Source: Pseudanabaena sp. Chao 1811
Lineage (GTDB): Bacteria; Cyanobacteriota; Cyanobacteriia; Pseudanabaenales; Pseudanabaenaceae
Reading direction: 5' to 3'
Assembly (NCBI RefSeq): GCF_027942295.1
Contig: NZ_CP101416.1
Span: 620,001 to 684,000 of the forward strand
Length of the DNA: 64,000 bases
Under the pieces are notes generated by a model that saw nothing but the letters and a program-made list of their open reading frames with translations, did not search any database and was not told where the DNA came from. The position numbers were made by a program, and so were the translations under genes. Numbering within the stretch: the first letter of the stretch is position 1; the number at the start of each line of letters is the position of its first letter. This document shows, piece by piece, positions 9,044-17,701 of the stretch.

Positions 9044-10420
9044 TTAAGCGTTTTCTAAACCGGGGATTGAGCGATAAAGCTGGACATACTTTTCGGCTGA
9101 GGTTTCCCAACTAAAGTTACATCTCATGCCACGCTGTTGTAATAAGCGCCAAGCATCGGTATAGCGATAGCTTTCCCATGCACGTACCATGCAGGTATAC
9201 ATATCGAGTGGCTCATAGCGATCAAAGCTAAAACCAGTACCTGTCTGTCCAATAGGATCATGGAAAGATACGGTATCGACTAAACCACCTGTACGGCGGA
9301 CAATTGGCACAGACCCATAACGCAGTGCCACTAGTTGACTAATACCACAGGGTTCAAAACGGCTCGGCATCAAGAAAGCATCGGAACCTGCATAAACGCG
9401 ATGGGATAGCGCCGAGTTAAATAAAATTTGCGCGGACATACGACCAGGGTAGCGAGCAGCAATTTGCCAGAGTTGCGATTCATAATAGCGATCGCCTGTA
9501 CCTAAGACGACAAACTGCGCGTCGGTGTAAGCCATAAACCGCTCAAGAATTTGCAGCAGTAGATCAATACCCTTCTGCTCCACCAAACGCCCGACCATGC
9601 CAATTAAGAAAGTACTAGGATTAACGACTAGTCCTAATTCCTTTTGCAAAGCAATTTTGTTAGCAAGGCGATCATCAAGGGTATCTACGGAATAGTTTTG
9701 AGCTAGGGCAGGATCGGTAGCAGGATTTTCTAGGTCAGTATCAACGCCATTTAAAATCCCCCAAGGTTTGAGGAATGAGAGCAATCCTTCTAAGCCTTCT
9801 CCATAGCCTGGTGTACAAATTTGCTGGGCATAGGTCGGGGAAACAGTATTGACGCGATCGGCATATTTAATTCCAGCAGCCATAGTGTTGTGGGCATCCA
9901 TATACCAAGGAGTCCATGTAATCCGATCTAAGAACCAACGCCAAGGACCTTGATAAGCCAAGTTATGAATCGTAAAGACCGTACCGATATCCGAGATTTG
10001 GTGCATCCATACAGGGATCATGCCTGTGTGCCAATCGTGGCAGTGAATAAGGTTGGGTTTCCAATAGTTCCATGAAAACTCAGCGACTGCATTGGCAAAC
10101 ATGGTGAACCGCCAATCTTCGTCTTCACCACCATAAATGCGGGCAGGAATAAAGGAGCCATGCCCCACTAGGTAAAGGGGAACATCAGTCCCTGGAAGAA
10201 CCGTCTGAAAAATATCAAATTCCTGAAACATGGCATAGCCTTTCCAGATCCACTCAGGATTTTCCTTGAGCTTGTCTGGAATCACACCGTAGTAGGGCAT
10301 GATAATTCGGACATCATGTCCCATTTTTTTGAGAATTGGGGGGAGTGCGCCCACCACATCTGCCATGCCGCCAACTTTGGCGAGAGGAGCAACTTCAGCC
10401 GCCGCAAATAAAATTTTCAT
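9044..10420 (-). CDS. glgA: Glycogen synthase (ADP-glucose dependent)
   Basis: GlgA extends alpha-1,4-glucan chains from ADP-glucose in cytosolic glycogen synthesis. The 458-residue sequence has the GT5 N-terminal ADP-glucose loop KVGGMADVV (residues 15-23), the fold junction GILNGVDTD, and the C-terminal acceptor motif [13 protein letters not shown] (~residue 350) followed by [10 protein letters not shown]. Length is slightly short for the family but no domain is missing. The gene ends at a GAAAACGCT-TAA stop and lies downstream of rpaA on the same strand, separated by a terminator. RpaA governs glycogen-related genes in other cyanobacteria, which makes the adjacency plausible but not proof of co-regulation. 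Confidence 0.93.
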   Translation of the reverse strand: MKILFAAAEVAPLAKVGGMADVVGALPPILKKMGHDVRIIMPYYGVIPDKLKENPEWIWKGYAMFQEFDIFQTVLPGTDVPLYLVGHGSFIPARIYGGEDEDWRFTMFANAVAEFSWNYWKPNLIHCHDWHTGMIPVWMHQISDIGTVFTIHNLAYQGPWRWFLDRITWTPWYMDAHNTMAAGIKYADRVNTVSPTYAQQICTPGYGEGLEGLLSFLKPWGILNGVDTDLENPATDPALAQNYSVDTLDDRLANKIALQKELGLVVNPSTFLIGMVGRLVEQKGIDLLLQILERFMAYTDAQFVVLGTGDRYYESQLWQIAARYPGRMSAQILFNSALSHRVYAGSDAFLMPSRFEPCGISQLVALRYGSVPIVRRTGGLVDTVSFHDPIGQTGTGFSFDRYEPLDMYTCMVRAWESYRYTDAWRLLQQRGMRCNFSWETSAEKYVQLYRSIPGLENA

Positions 10421-10528
10421 TCGTTGATCATTACTCGTATTTCAGGCTATCTAAATTATTTTCAGGCATAGCGCGATCGCTTGTGTGCAAAAAAGAAATT
10501 CACTTAGTGAGTTTGTACTTTTGCAAAA

Positions 10529-10558
10529 AAAAAGAGACTCACAGAGTGGTCTCTTTTT
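10529..10558 (-). terminator. Intrinsic terminator after rpaA
   Basis: Arms AAAAAGAGAC (10529-10538) and GTCTCTTTTT (10549-10558) pair just past the rpaA stop. Read on the minus strand the stem is followed by a long T run (complement of 10525-10533). Confidence 0.7.
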
Positions 10559-10560
10559 AA

Positions 10561-11319
10561 TCATTCAGCGATCGCTGCGGGTTCAGACGGATTGTTATCG
10601 GTTTCGTTGTCATTATCGTGGGGCAGCTCTAAGCAATACCCTGCACCATAGACAGTTTTAATATATTTAGGATGACGGGGATCTGGTTCGAGTTTGGTAC
10701 GCAAATGGCGAATATGTACGCGAATCGTCTCAATATCATCATCAGGCTCATAGCCCCACACCTCTTTAAGGATCTCACTAGGTGATACTGTTTGCCCATG
10801 ACGCTGCAACAGACAATGCAATAGCTCAAATTCTAAGTGAGTTAACTTGACGGTTTTGTTAAACCAGATTGCCTCAAACCGCTCAGGTACAAGGGTTAAA
10901 GAACCAAAAATTAAAATTTCACCATGTTTTGCCGTGTCAATAATGCGATTGGTACGACGCAATAAAGCACGTACCCTTGCCAGCATTTCTTCAAGCTCAA
11001 AGGGTTTAGTGAGATAGTCATCAGCCCCTGCATTAAAGCCCTCAACTTTATCTTGAGTTTGCCCCATCGCTGTGAGCATCATCACAGGAATTTCTCTAGT
11101 ACGTTCGTCACGCCGCAGTCTCTGACAAACAGTAAAACCATCAACCCTTGGCAACATCAAGTCAAGGATGATCATGTCTGGCATCAACTGAATGGCGAGT
11201 GCTTGTCCTTTAATGCCATCACTCGCTTGACTGACTTGATATCCAGCATTTTCGAGGTTGAGCGTGACCATTTCAGAGATTATGGGATCATCATCGATCA
11301 AGAGCAGCCTAGGCATCAT
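10561..11319 (-). CDS. rpaA: OmpR-family response regulator RpaA (circadian output)
   Basis: The 252-residue protein has a receiver domain (acidic IDDDP at residues 8-12, phospho-acceptor Asp53 in IILDLMLPR, Lys105 in LTKPFE) and a winged-helix DNA-binding domain with [14 protein letters not shown] and the recognition segment [20 protein letters not shown]. The near-invariant phrases [17 protein letters not shown] and [20 protein letters not shown] match cyanobacterial RpaA rather than RpaB. RpaA is known to be phosphorylated by SasA and to drive clock-dependent expression; sasA is not in this window. The gene is divergent from sds across a 317-bp gap. Confidence 0.87.
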   Translation of the reverse strand: MMPRLLLIDDDPIISEMVTLNLENAGYQVSQASDGIKGQALAIQLMPDMIILDLMLPRVDGFTVCQRLRRDERTREIPVMMLTAMGQTQDKVEGFNAGADDYLTKPFELEEMLARVRALLRRTNRIIDTAKHGEILIFGSLTLVPERFEAIWFNKTVKLTHLEFELLHCLLQRHGQTVSPSEILKEVWGYEPDDDIETIRVHIRHLRTKLEPDPRHPKYIKTVYGAGYCLELPHDNDNETDNNPSEPAAIAE

Positions 11320-11636
11320 TAGTCAAAGTTCCATCTATACGATTGGATTAATACGATTTGTAAAATAATATATCCTTTAGCAATTCTCAGTAAAGTTAGC
11401 CCATAAAACCCAGATATCAGTCGCAAAGTTAAGCGCGATCATCCATATTTTGAGGTTAGGGCAGTCTCTAAAAAAATTTCTGGCTAAAGGAGTAGTAGGT
11501 ACAGATTATCAGCTATTTACAGGCATGTTTACCATGATGATAAAGAAAACAAACAGAGTCTGTCTTCAACTCTTACAACATTACTCATACAATATATGAA
11601 GATATGTAAAAATTGATATAAAACTGGTTTATTCGC
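11320..11636. other. Divergent promoter region rpaA / sds
   Basis: This 317-bp non-coding gap between divergent rpaA and sds must hold both promoters. It is AT-rich near sds. A short frame ATG-TTT-ACC at 11525 encodes only 24 residues without a good ribosome site and is not called. No palindrome or regulator site is convincing by eye. Confidence 0.5.
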
Positions 11637-12620
11637 ATGAGCCTTCCAACTACTTCTGTCGCCGAACTTTTTGCACCAGTCAAGGATGACTTGCGTACTC
11701 TCACGGATAACCTGAAGCAGTTGGTAGGCGCAAGACATCCTATTCTCTACGCTGCTGCGGAACACCTATTTGAAGCTAAGGGCAAGAGTATGCGCCCTGC
11801 ATTAGTGTTACTAGCTTCACGGGCAACGATGAGCGATCGCGATATTACCTCACGTCATCGCCGCCTCGCCGAAATCACGGAAATGATCCATACAGCGAGT
11901 TTGGTACATGACGATGTGATCGACTCTGCCGAACTTAGACGTGGGATGCCAACGGTAAACAACAGCTTCGGCAATCGCATTGCTGTACTCGCAGGGGATT
12001 TTCTCTTCGCCCAAGCATCTTGGTACTTAGCAAATTTAGATCACCTCGAAGTCGTTAAGCTCTTGTCTAAGGTGATCACTGATTTTGCCGAAGGTGAAAT
12101 TCGTCAGAGCCTCACTGCCTTTGATAGCAGTTTGACCCTTGAGGATTATTTAGAAAAGAGTTTTTACAAGACTGCTTCACTGATGGCAGGTAGCGCTAAG
12201 GCGGCAGGTGTCTTAAGTGGTGTCAGTCAAGTACAGGCTGAGCAATTATTTAACTTTGGTAAGCATTTTGGCATCGCCTTCCAAGTGGTCGATGATATCC
12301 TCGATTTCACCAGTTCCACTGAGACTCTGGGCAAACCCGCAGGCTCCGACCTCAAGCAGGGTAATTTGACCGCACCAGTTCTCTTTGCCCTAGAGGAGCA
12401 TCCCCAATTGCGCGGCTTGATCGAGCGTGAGTTTAGTGAAGTGGGCGATCTCGATAAAGCTTTAGAACTTGTCTATAGCAGTGAAGGCATTTCGCGATCG
12501 CGTGAATTGGCTAAGAGCCATGTCAAGTCTGCTTTAACTGCGATCGAATGGCTGCCATCCTCTGCCCCCAAACAGTCCCTCATTGGCTTAACTAACTACG
12601 TTTTAGATCGGTTGTATTAA
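11637..12620 (+). CDS. sds: Solanesyl diphosphate synthase (all-trans polyprenyl synthase)
   Basis: This enzyme condenses isopentenyl diphosphate onto an allylic primer to make the C45 tail of plastoquinone. The 327-residue sequence shows the first Asp-rich motif DDVID (residues 92-96, within SLVHDDVIDSAELRRG) and the second DDILD (~219) in GIAFQVVDDILDF, with KGKSMRPALVLLAS before them. There is no bulky chain-stopper immediately upstream of the first motif (EMIHTASLVH), consistent with a long-chain product. The choice of solanesyl over geranylgeranyl synthase rests on overall likeness to the cyanobacterial Sds group. Confidence 0.87.
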   Translation: MSLPTTSVAELFAPVKDDLRTLTDNLKQLVGARHPILYAAAEHLFEAKGKSMRPALVLLASRATMSDRDITSRHRRLAEITEMIHTASLVHDDVIDSAELRRGMPTVNNSFGNRIAVLAGDFLFAQASWYLANLDHLEVVKLLSKVITDFAEGEIRQSLTAFDSSLTLEDYLEKSFYKTASLMAGSAKAAGVLSGVSQVQAEQLFNFGKHFGIAFQVVDDILDFTSSTETLGKPAGSDLKQGNLTAPVLFALEEHPQLRGLIEREFSEVGDLDKALELVYSSEGISRSRELAKSHVKSALTAIEWLPSSAPKQSLIGLTNYVLDRLY

Positions 12621-12624
12621 AAAC

Positions 12625-12650
12625 GGAGATAGCGCAAAGCGCTAATCTCC
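12625..12650 (+). terminator. Intrinsic terminator after sds, AAA loop
   Basis: Stem GGAGATAGCGC / GCGCTAATCTCC with one bulged base, followed by TTATTATT. It lies five bases after the sds stop. Confidence 0.7.
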
Positions 12651-12677
12651 TTATTATTAGGCTAATGAGGTGTAGCT

Positions 12678-13373
12678 ATGGTTGTGGTATTAGGCATCAA
12701 TAAAACTCCTGAGCACCCCTTTAAAAATTTCATAGATCAGCACCTAAATACTTGGGTAAAAGTCTCTTGGGCTGAATTTATCCAAGTTGCCGATGATCCT
12801 CAATATCAAAAAAACAAGTTTTATTACTTTAATGGGGAAGTAAGAGTCGAACCTATGTCCACAGGCTCAGATCATTCGGCTGATCATGCACTAATCGTCA
12901 TGGCAATTGGCTTATTTGTTGCTGTTAATGGATTAGCCCTAAATAGCAAAGACAATTGCTCTTATCGCAAAGTTGGGAATAAAGAAGTACAGCCTGATAT
13001 TTCCTATTACGTGGGCGATCGCGCTCAGTTAATTCCTTGGGGAACAGGGATTATTGATCTTGAGACTTATCCTGCACCTGATTTGGCGATCGAGATCGCC
13101 AATAGCTCTTGGGCTGACGATATCGGTAAAAAACGCTTGATGTATGAAGATTTGGGTGTTAAAGAGTATTGGGTAATTGATGTTAAAAATGTAGAGATTT
13201 TAGCCTTTGCAATTACCGATTTAGAAGGGGTTAAAGGTAGTTATCGCATTACGAGATCGCAAGTAATTACAGGTTTAGAAACTGCACTTTTGCAAGAAGT
13301 GTTGCGCTTGTCGAGAGAAAATGATCATGGCTATGTAACATCATGGTTACTCACACAATTGCAACACAAATAA
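12678..13373 (+). CDS. Uma2 family (DUF820) endonuclease-like protein
   Basis: The 231-residue protein has the cyanobacterial Uma2 pattern: an N-terminal helix, FYYFNGEVRVEPMS, a D-rich central strand (VQPDISYYVGDRA), and the putative PD-(D/E)XK core TYPAPDLAIEIANSSWADDIGKK followed by LMYEDLGVKEYWVIDV. Uma2 proteins are numerous in cyanobacteria and structurally nuclease-like, but their role is unknown. ATG 12678 follows GAGGTGTAGCT. The gene converges on the psbEFLJ operon with only 40 bases between stop codons. Confidence 0.82.
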   Translation: MVVVLGINKTPEHPFKNFIDQHLNTWVKVSWAEFIQVADDPQYQKNKFYYFNGEVRVEPMSTGSDHSADHALIVMAIGLFVAVNGLALNSKDNCSYRKVGNKEVQPDISYYVGDRAQLIPWGTGIIDLETYPAPDLAIEIANSSWADDIGKKRLMYEDLGVKEYWVIDVKNVEILAFAITDLEGVKGSYRITRSQVITGLETALLQEVLRLSRENDHGYVTSWLLTQLQHK

Positions 13374-13406
13374 AAAAGAGGGAGCGCGATGCGCCCCCCT
13401 TTTTTA
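13372..13406. terminator. Shared terminator between Uma2 and psbJ
   Basis: An imperfect stem with A-rich and T-rich feet (AAAAAAGAGG... / ...CCCCTTTTTTA) and apex GCGC-GAT-GCGC fills the 40-bp gap between convergent genes. It can work in both directions. Confidence 0.75.
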
Positions 13407-13413
13407 TGGAAGC

Positions 13414-13533
13414 TTAGGTTGCAGAACCTAACCCAACGTAGGAACCATAAAAGAATAGACCAACAACAACTAGTACACCAGTACCAGCAACAGTGGCTAC
13501 TAACCAAAGTGGAATGCGTCCATCTTTAAACAT
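13414..13533 (-). CDS. psbJ: Photosystem II protein J
   Basis: This 39-residue single-span thylakoid protein begins [17 protein letters not shown] and ends [10 protein letters not shown], as expected of PsbJ, which helps electron flow from QA and PSII assembly. A strong GGAGG lies at 13542-13546 (complement), about 10 bases upstream of the ATG. It is the last gene of psbE-F-L-J. Confidence 0.95.
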   Translation of the reverse strand: MFKDGRIPLWLVATVAGTGVLVVVGLFFYGSYVGLGSAT

Positions 13534-13641
13534 GAATTGAGACCTCCAAAGAAAATAATTTTATGAAAAGAATTAAAAAATTGCGTGGATGCAGAGCATC
13601 TGTCTAAGCAAGAGCTTTCTCCATCTACAAAAATTTAGGAC

Positions 13642-13758
13642 TTAGTTGAAGAAGTAGCTGGAAAATAGCAAAACAGTTACGAAAATGAGTAATAGTCCCA
13701 AGAAGAGAGAAGTACGATTCAACTCTACAGGTTGGCTATTTGGATTTTTAGGAGCCAT
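13642..13758 (-). CDS. psbL: Photosystem II protein L
   Basis: This 38-residue protein ([19 protein letters not shown], one transmembrane helix, ending SSYFFN) matches PsbL at the PSII dimer interface, needed for QA function. It is the third gene of the operon, 55 bp downstream of psbF. Confidence 0.96.
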   Translation of the reverse strand: MAPKNPNSQPVELNRTSLFLGLLLIFVTVLLFSSYFFN

Positions 13759-13813
13759 AAGTAAATAGTTTTCTTGTATTTTGTTTCTAGATTACGTCTG
13801 GAATGAATAAGAA

Positions 13814-13948
13814 CTAGCGGCTAATGAATTGCATTGCTGCGATCGCGCCAATAAAAAACACGGTAGGAACGCCTAAGCCGTGAACTGCTAGCCAACGGAA
13901 GGTAAATACAGGATATTGAACGGGTTGGTTAGGATTGTTGCTTGCCAT
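13814..13948 (-). CDS. psbF: Cytochrome b559 beta subunit
   Basis: The 44-residue protein has one membrane span; His23 in [11 protein letters not shown] is the axial haem ligand shared with PsbE. The sequence [19 protein letters not shown] and the ending AAMQFISR are typical. It is the second gene of psbEFLJ, 87 bp after psbE. Confidence 0.97.
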   Translation of the reverse strand: MASNNPNQPVQYPVFTFRWLAVHGLGVPTVFFIGAIAAMQFISR

Positions 13949-14035
13949 AGTGAATGAGTAAAGTTTTGCAGTGGTTTAACGCGATAAACAGAATGAACTG
14001 AGTCTTGCAATATTTAGCAGAGAAATAGTTCGGAG

Positions 14036-14281
14036 TTATTTCCCAGTTGCGGAAATCTCAGCGTCAACATTGTAGCGCTCGATTACAATGGGCGCAGTTT
14101 GGCGATCTTGAGAGTAGTACTCGTTAGGGCGTGGTGTGCCAAATACGTCATAGGCTAAGCCTGTGCTTACAAACAACCAACCTGCCAAAAACAGTGCAGG
14201 AATGGTGAGGCTATGGATTAGCCAATAACGAACGCTGGTAATAATGTCGGAAAATGGGCGCTCTCCAGTAGTACCTGCCAT
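14036..14281 (-). CDS. psbE: Cytochrome b559 alpha subunit
   Basis: The 81-residue protein has the conserved [20 protein letters not shown] start, the haem-ligand His23 in [19 protein letters not shown], and the lumenal tail with [12 protein letters not shown]. With PsbF it binds haem b559 at the PSII reaction centre and is essential for assembly. GAGGA lies 6-10 bases upstream (complement of 14288-14292). In many cyanobacteria rubA and ycf48 precede this operon; here the neighbour is a divergent xisH. Confidence 0.97.
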   Translation of the reverse strand: MAGTTGERPFSDIITSVRYWLIHSLTIPALFLAGWLFVSTGLAYDVFGTPRPNEYYSQDRQTAPIVIERYNVDAEISATGK

Positions 14282-14472
14282 AACAGTCCTCTAAATGTGT
14301 AATGTCTAAAATCTTTATTTTAAATAATAATTTACTATTGTACCAAGTTGCGATCGCAGAGCTAAAACAATACCCTGCCACAGGCTGAAATCACAAATAA
14401 TTCAGTATTAGTCGTTAAACCGCGAGAAAACCTCTAGCCATTTCCAGAAAAAATTATTGTTTCTCTAGCTAT

Positions 14473-14889
14473 ATGCCAGCCAAAGATATTTTTCATAATA
14501 CGGTCAAAATAGGGTTAGAGAAAGAAGGATGGGAAATTACCCACGATCCCATGTATTTAGACTTTGGTGGAGTTGAAATATATATTGACTTAGGGGCAGA
14601 AAAGCTAATTGCAGCAGAAAGAAAAGGGGAAAAAATTGCAGTTGAAGTTAAGAGCTTTATTAGTGGCTCAGTAATTTCTGAATTTCACAAAGCACTAGGG
14701 CAATTTATTAACTATCGCACAGCACTGAGCCAAAAAGAGCCAAATCGCATAATGTATTTAGCTGTTCCCAACACTATTTATGAAACATTTTTTAAACTGG
14801 AATTAATCCAAATAATCATTAAAGCCCAAAACATAAAATTGATTATTTACAATCCAAATAGAGAGGAGATAGCACAATGGATAAATTAA
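14473..14889 (+). CDS. xisH: XisH family protein
   Basis: The 138-residue protein starts MPAKDIFHNTVKIGLEKEGW and has the nuclease-fold core YIDLGAEKLIAAERKGEKIAVEVKSF (D...ExK pattern at ~residues 39-58) and GQFINYRTAL, all typical of XisH. In Anabaena xisH and xisI are needed for site-specific excision of the fdxN element by XisF. No xisF recombinase or fdxN is present here, and XisH/XisI pairs are widespread in cyanobacteria without nitrogen fixation, so the local role is unknown. The gene overlaps xisI by 13 bases. Confidence 0.9.
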   Translation: MPAKDIFHNTVKIGLEKEGWEITHDPMYLDFGGVEIYIDLGAEKLIAAERKGEKIAVEVKSFISGSVISEFHKALGQFINYRTALSQKEPNRIMYLAVPNTIYETFFKLELIQIIIKAQNIKLIIYNPNREEIAQWIN

Positions 14890-15212
14890 ACCAATATCGA
14901 GAAATTGTGAAACGATTAATCAAAGAATATGCCCATGATGACTATAGAAGAAATGGTGTAGACCGCGAACTAGTTTTTGATTTAGAAAATGATCATTACC
15001 AAATTATTAATGTGGGCTGGGAGAATGATCACCGTATTTATGGTTGCATTTTGCACTTCGATATTAAACAAGGTAAAATCTGGTTGCAATACAACGGTAC
15101 AGAAATCGATTTTGCCGAAGAGTTAGTGAAGCAAGGTGTACCAAAACAGAATATTGTCATCGGTTTTCATTCTCCTTTCATGCGTAAATTTACGGAGTAT
15201 GCCGTAAGTTGA
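14877..15212 (+). CDS. xisI: XisI family protein
   Basis: The 111-residue partner of XisH begins MDKLNQYREIVKRLIKEYA and contains DHYQIINVGWENDHRIYGCILHFDI and the C-terminal IVIGFHSPFMRKFTEYAVS signature of XisI. The start overlaps the end of xisH by 13 bases after GAGAGGAGATAG, so translation is likely coupled. Its biochemical role is unknown; a toxin-antitoxin-like or nuclease-control role for the pair is speculation. Confidence 0.9.
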   Translation: MDKLNQYREIVKRLIKEYAHDDYRRNGVDRELVFDLENDHYQIINVGWENDHRIYGCILHFDIKQGKIWLQYNGTEIDFAEELVKQGVPKQNIVIGFHSPFMRKFTEYAVS

Positions 15213-15214
15213 TC

Positions 15215-16438
15215 ATGAAAATTCGCAAGATTGATAAAAATGAACGTATTGAAATACTCAAGGGAGATTTGTATGCCTATTCGCGCTGGACTAATCAGGA
15301 CTTACCGCGATCGCATTTAACCGCAATCAATCCTGATGATGTATTAGCAGCCGAAATCGACGGCAAAATTGTGGCGGCGCTGCAATGTTTTCGATTTCAG
15401 CAGTTGGTACGGGGCGTGATTAAGTCGATGGGGGGAATTGGTGGAGTCTGGACATATCCTGAATATCGCAATCGTGGTTGTGTGAAAGCATTAATGAAAA
15501 GTGCTTTTTTAGAAATGCGGATGCAGGGTATTTGTGTGAGTATGCTTACGCCCTTTAAAGAGAGTTTTTATGAATCACTGGGCTATGCGATCGCCAATGT
15601 CACCAATGAAATCACAATTCCGATTGCGTCCTTAAGTAATTACTTAAAACTGCCCAATCAAAATAACTGGTCATGCGATCGCTTTCCCGCTACTGAAGTT
15701 AGAGATATTTTGTCTAATTTTCTCTACGAAAATCTGCGATCGCACACAATAATGCCCCATAGTCACGGGTTAGCAATTACAAATTTCACCTATGACCAAT
15801 GGTGGCATTTACATCGGCAAAAGCTCTGTGTGGTGATAAAGCGCGATCGCCAGCCCGTAGCCCTAGCCATTTATGGAATTGATAGCAGTGGCAATTTACC
15901 CATGAGCGATCGCCAGATCGAAATTTCATCTATATTTTGGACAGATTTAGAATCCCGCGATCGCCTGTTTGCCTTTTTTGCTAGCCATCGCAATCAAATC
16001 AATAGCTTGAAAATGCCAATCCCAATCAATGCACATATACATTCATGGCTCAACGATGCAGGAAAGTTGCAATCATCAATAACAGAGCCTTGGATGGTAA
16101 GGATTGTGGATATTGTCGAAGCTTTGAATGGGTTGCCGATCGCCTGTGAGCCATTTACCTTTGCCCTGAGTGATCCTCAATGCAGTTGGAATGAGAGTAT
16201 TTTTAGAGTAGACGGCGATCACGGTAGTCTCACAGTCAAACGCTATAACGGTGATGTGCAAAATATGGTGATCGACTTTCGTGCCACAATTGCAGGTATA
16301 TCTGCTCTGATCTATGGCACTTGTGAGATCGCCGAACTCGTTCATAAACAATGGATTACTAATCTAAATCCAGTTACTTACGAATTATTAGAAAACGCCT
16401 TTACCCCATGCGTGATTTATAATCCTTTTAAGTTCTGA
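15215..16438 (+). CDS. Eis-like GNAT N-acetyltransferase with SCP2-type C-terminal domain
   Basis: The 407-residue protein follows the Eis plan: an N-terminal GNAT domain with the acetyl-CoA loop VWTYPEYRNRGCVKALM (~residues 88-104) and FYESLGYAIAN, a second GNAT-like half, and a C-terminal sterol-carrier-like domain ending VYELLENAFTPCVIYNPF. Eis proteins acetylate amines on varied substrates; the substrate here is not predictable. ATG 15215 lies two bases after the xisI stop and is chosen over the TTG at 15209 inside xisI. It is probably cotranscribed with xisHI. Confidence 0.78.
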   Translation: MKIRKIDKNERIEILKGDLYAYSRWTNQDLPRSHLTAINPDDVLAAEIDGKIVAALQCFRFQQLVRGVIKSMGGIGGVWTYPEYRNRGCVKALMKSAFLEMRMQGICVSMLTPFKESFYESLGYAIANVTNEITIPIASLSNYLKLPNQNNWSCDRFPATEVRDILSNFLYENLRSHTIMPHSHGLAITNFTYDQWWHLHRQKLCVVIKRDRQPVALAIYGIDSSGNLPMSDRQIEISSIFWTDLESRDRLFAFFASHRNQINSLKMPIPINAHIHSWLNDAGKLQSSITEPWMVRIVDIVEALNGLPIACEPFTFALSDPQCSWNESIFRVDGDHGSLTVKRYNGDVQNMVIDFRATIAGISALIYGTCEIAELVHKQWITNLNPVTYELLENAFTPCVIYNPFKF

Positions 16439-16444
16439 CCTCCG

Positions 16445-16879
16445 TTGCTTGAGCCTACAACTCAGTTGCTGCAACACCTTAATAAAAGCATGAAAGAAAA
16501 ACTCACTCGCAGTCAAGAACGAGTGCTACATCTCCTCCAACATCACGATCACGCGGTATCCGCGCAAGATATTCATTCGGAATTACGCAATAGTGAAAAA
16601 AGTGTGGGTTTGGCGACGGTTTATCGATCGCTAGAAACGCTCAAATTGCAAGGTTTAATCAAGGCTCTCACCTTACCCAATGGCGAAACGGTTTATAGCG
16701 TCACTCGTGCCGATCGCCATCATCTTAATTGCCTGAACTGTGGTAAATCCTTACCGATTGATAGCTGCCCCATTCACGATCTAGGCAATCAACTCGCCAA
16801 AAAACATAGCTTTCAGATTTATTATCACACTCTCGAATTTTTTGGTATGTGCAGTCAATGTCAGGAGGATAGTCATTAG
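16445..16879 (+). CDS. Fur-superfamily repressor, probably Zur
   Basis: The protein has a Fur winged-helix domain (SLATVYRSL-like: KSVGLATVYRSLETLKLQGLIKAL) and a dimerisation domain with two CxxC structural zinc pairs (LNCLNCGKS and FGMCSQCQ) plus RADRHHLNC carrying regulatory-site His residues. YHTLEFFGMC is reminiscent of cyanobacterial Zur, but PerR/Fur cannot be excluded. The frame opens at TTG 16445 (144 residues); an ATG at 16490 is an alternative start. It begins six bases after the acetyltransferase stop. No zinc transporter gene is adjacent. Confidence 0.7.
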   Translation: MLEPTTQLLQHLNKSMKEKLTRSQERVLHLLQHHDHAVSAQDIHSELRNSEKSVGLATVYRSLETLKLQGLIKALTLPNGETVYSVTRADRHHLNCLNCGKSLPIDSCPIHDLGNQLAKKHSFQIYYHTLEFFGMCSQCQEDSH

Positions 16880-16911
16880 CTTTTAGCTTTTAGCTTTTAG
16901 CTTTTAGCTTT
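16876..16911. repeat. Heptanucleotide tandem repeat (TTTTAGC)
   Basis: TTTTAGC is repeated about five times directly over the end of the Fur-family gene. Such short tandem repeats are common between cyanobacterial genes. Confidence 0.85.
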
Positions 16912-16989
16912 ATCAATTGTGATATAAAGCAAATCTGTAAAATGGCTATAATGCATTCCATCCTATTAATCAACATTCCCCATCCCCAA

Positions 16990-17022
16990 AGCTAACAGCT
17001 AACAGCTAATAGCCAACAGCTT
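16990..17022. repeat. Short tandem repeat GCTAACA/GCTAATA
   Basis: The unit GCTAACA (with variants) is repeated about four times just upstream of the DJ-1 gene. Its reverse complement resembles the TTTTAGC run 80 bp upstream, so the two could pair. Confidence 0.75.
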
Positions 17023-17030
17023 AAAAAAAC

Positions 17031-17570
17031 ATGCCCACTGCACTTGTCCCCCTATTTGAAGGCTTTGAAGAAATCGAGGCGATTACGATTATTGATGTAT
17101 TGCGACGCGGCAATATTGAAGTAGTGACTGCCAGCCTCGCCGAGCAGACAGTGATGGGCGCTCATGCGATAGCTATTATTGCCGACAAACTTCTCGATGA
17201 AGTTGATGCGAGTAAATTTGATGCGATCGTCCTTGCTGGTGGTGCAGGCACTTTCCGCTTGCGCGAAGACCATCGCATTGCATCAATACTCAAAACACAA
17301 GCAGCAGCAAATAAACTCGTTGCGGCAATTTGTGCGGCTCCCACTGTTCTCTCTAATGCAGGATTACTGCGAGGTAAACAAGCCACATCCTTTCCCGCCG
17401 TCAAAGAACAACTGGAAGTGGGCGAATATCTGGAATTACCTGTGGTAGTTGATGGCAATGTGGTCACTAGTCGTGGCGCAGGAACAGCTATGGCATTTGC
17501 CCTCAAATTAGTAGAGATTTTGCAAGGTGAAGCGATCGCTAATAAATTAGCCAAAGACATGATTGTCTAA
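17031..17570 (+). CDS. DJ-1/PfpI family protein (YajL-like)
   Basis: The 179-residue protein has the DJ-1 features: the acidic residue in FEGFEEIEAI (~residue 14-16), the nucleophile-elbow Cys in VAAICAAPTVL (~103), and TSRGAGTAMAFAL (~150). DJ-1 relatives act as glyoxalase III or as oxidative-stress chaperones; which applies here is unknown. ATG 17031 lies a few bases after the short repeat with no clear Shine-Dalgarno. The 3' end runs into a miniature element within four bases of the stop. Confidence 0.85.
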   Translation: MPTALVPLFEGFEEIEAITIIDVLRRGNIEVVTASLAEQTVMGAHAIAIIADKLLDEVDASKFDAIVLAGGAGTFRLREDHRIASILKTQAAANKLVAAICAAPTVLSNAGLLRGKQATSFPAVKEQLEVGEYLELPVVVDGNVVTSRGAGTAMAFALKLVEILQGEAIANKLAKDMIV

Positions 17571-17573
17571 AAA

Positions 17574-17700
17574 AACGTCAGTTCGGGTTAAGTTAGCAAA
17601 TTTTAAAAGCCCAAAAATAAAAGCCTTGCGTAGCAAGGCTTTTATTTTTGGGCTTTGAGAGAGGGTTTGCTACGCAAACCCTCTCTCAAAGCCCATTTCT
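17574..17700. mobile_element. Double-hairpin miniature element, right end missing (copy 1)
   Basis: It starts AACGTCAGTTCGGGTTAA, then holds two long hairpins: AGCCCAAAAATAAAAGCC... around a GTA loop and GAGAGAGGGTTTGC around a TAC loop. It stops before the right terminal repeat seen in the copy at 39926. It separates convergent genes and may terminate both. Confidence 0.8.
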
Positions 17701-17701
17701 T

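Noticed and set aside
11525-11599. 24-residue frame upstream of sds
   Set aside because: No convincing ribosome site and no conserved character; left as promoter region.
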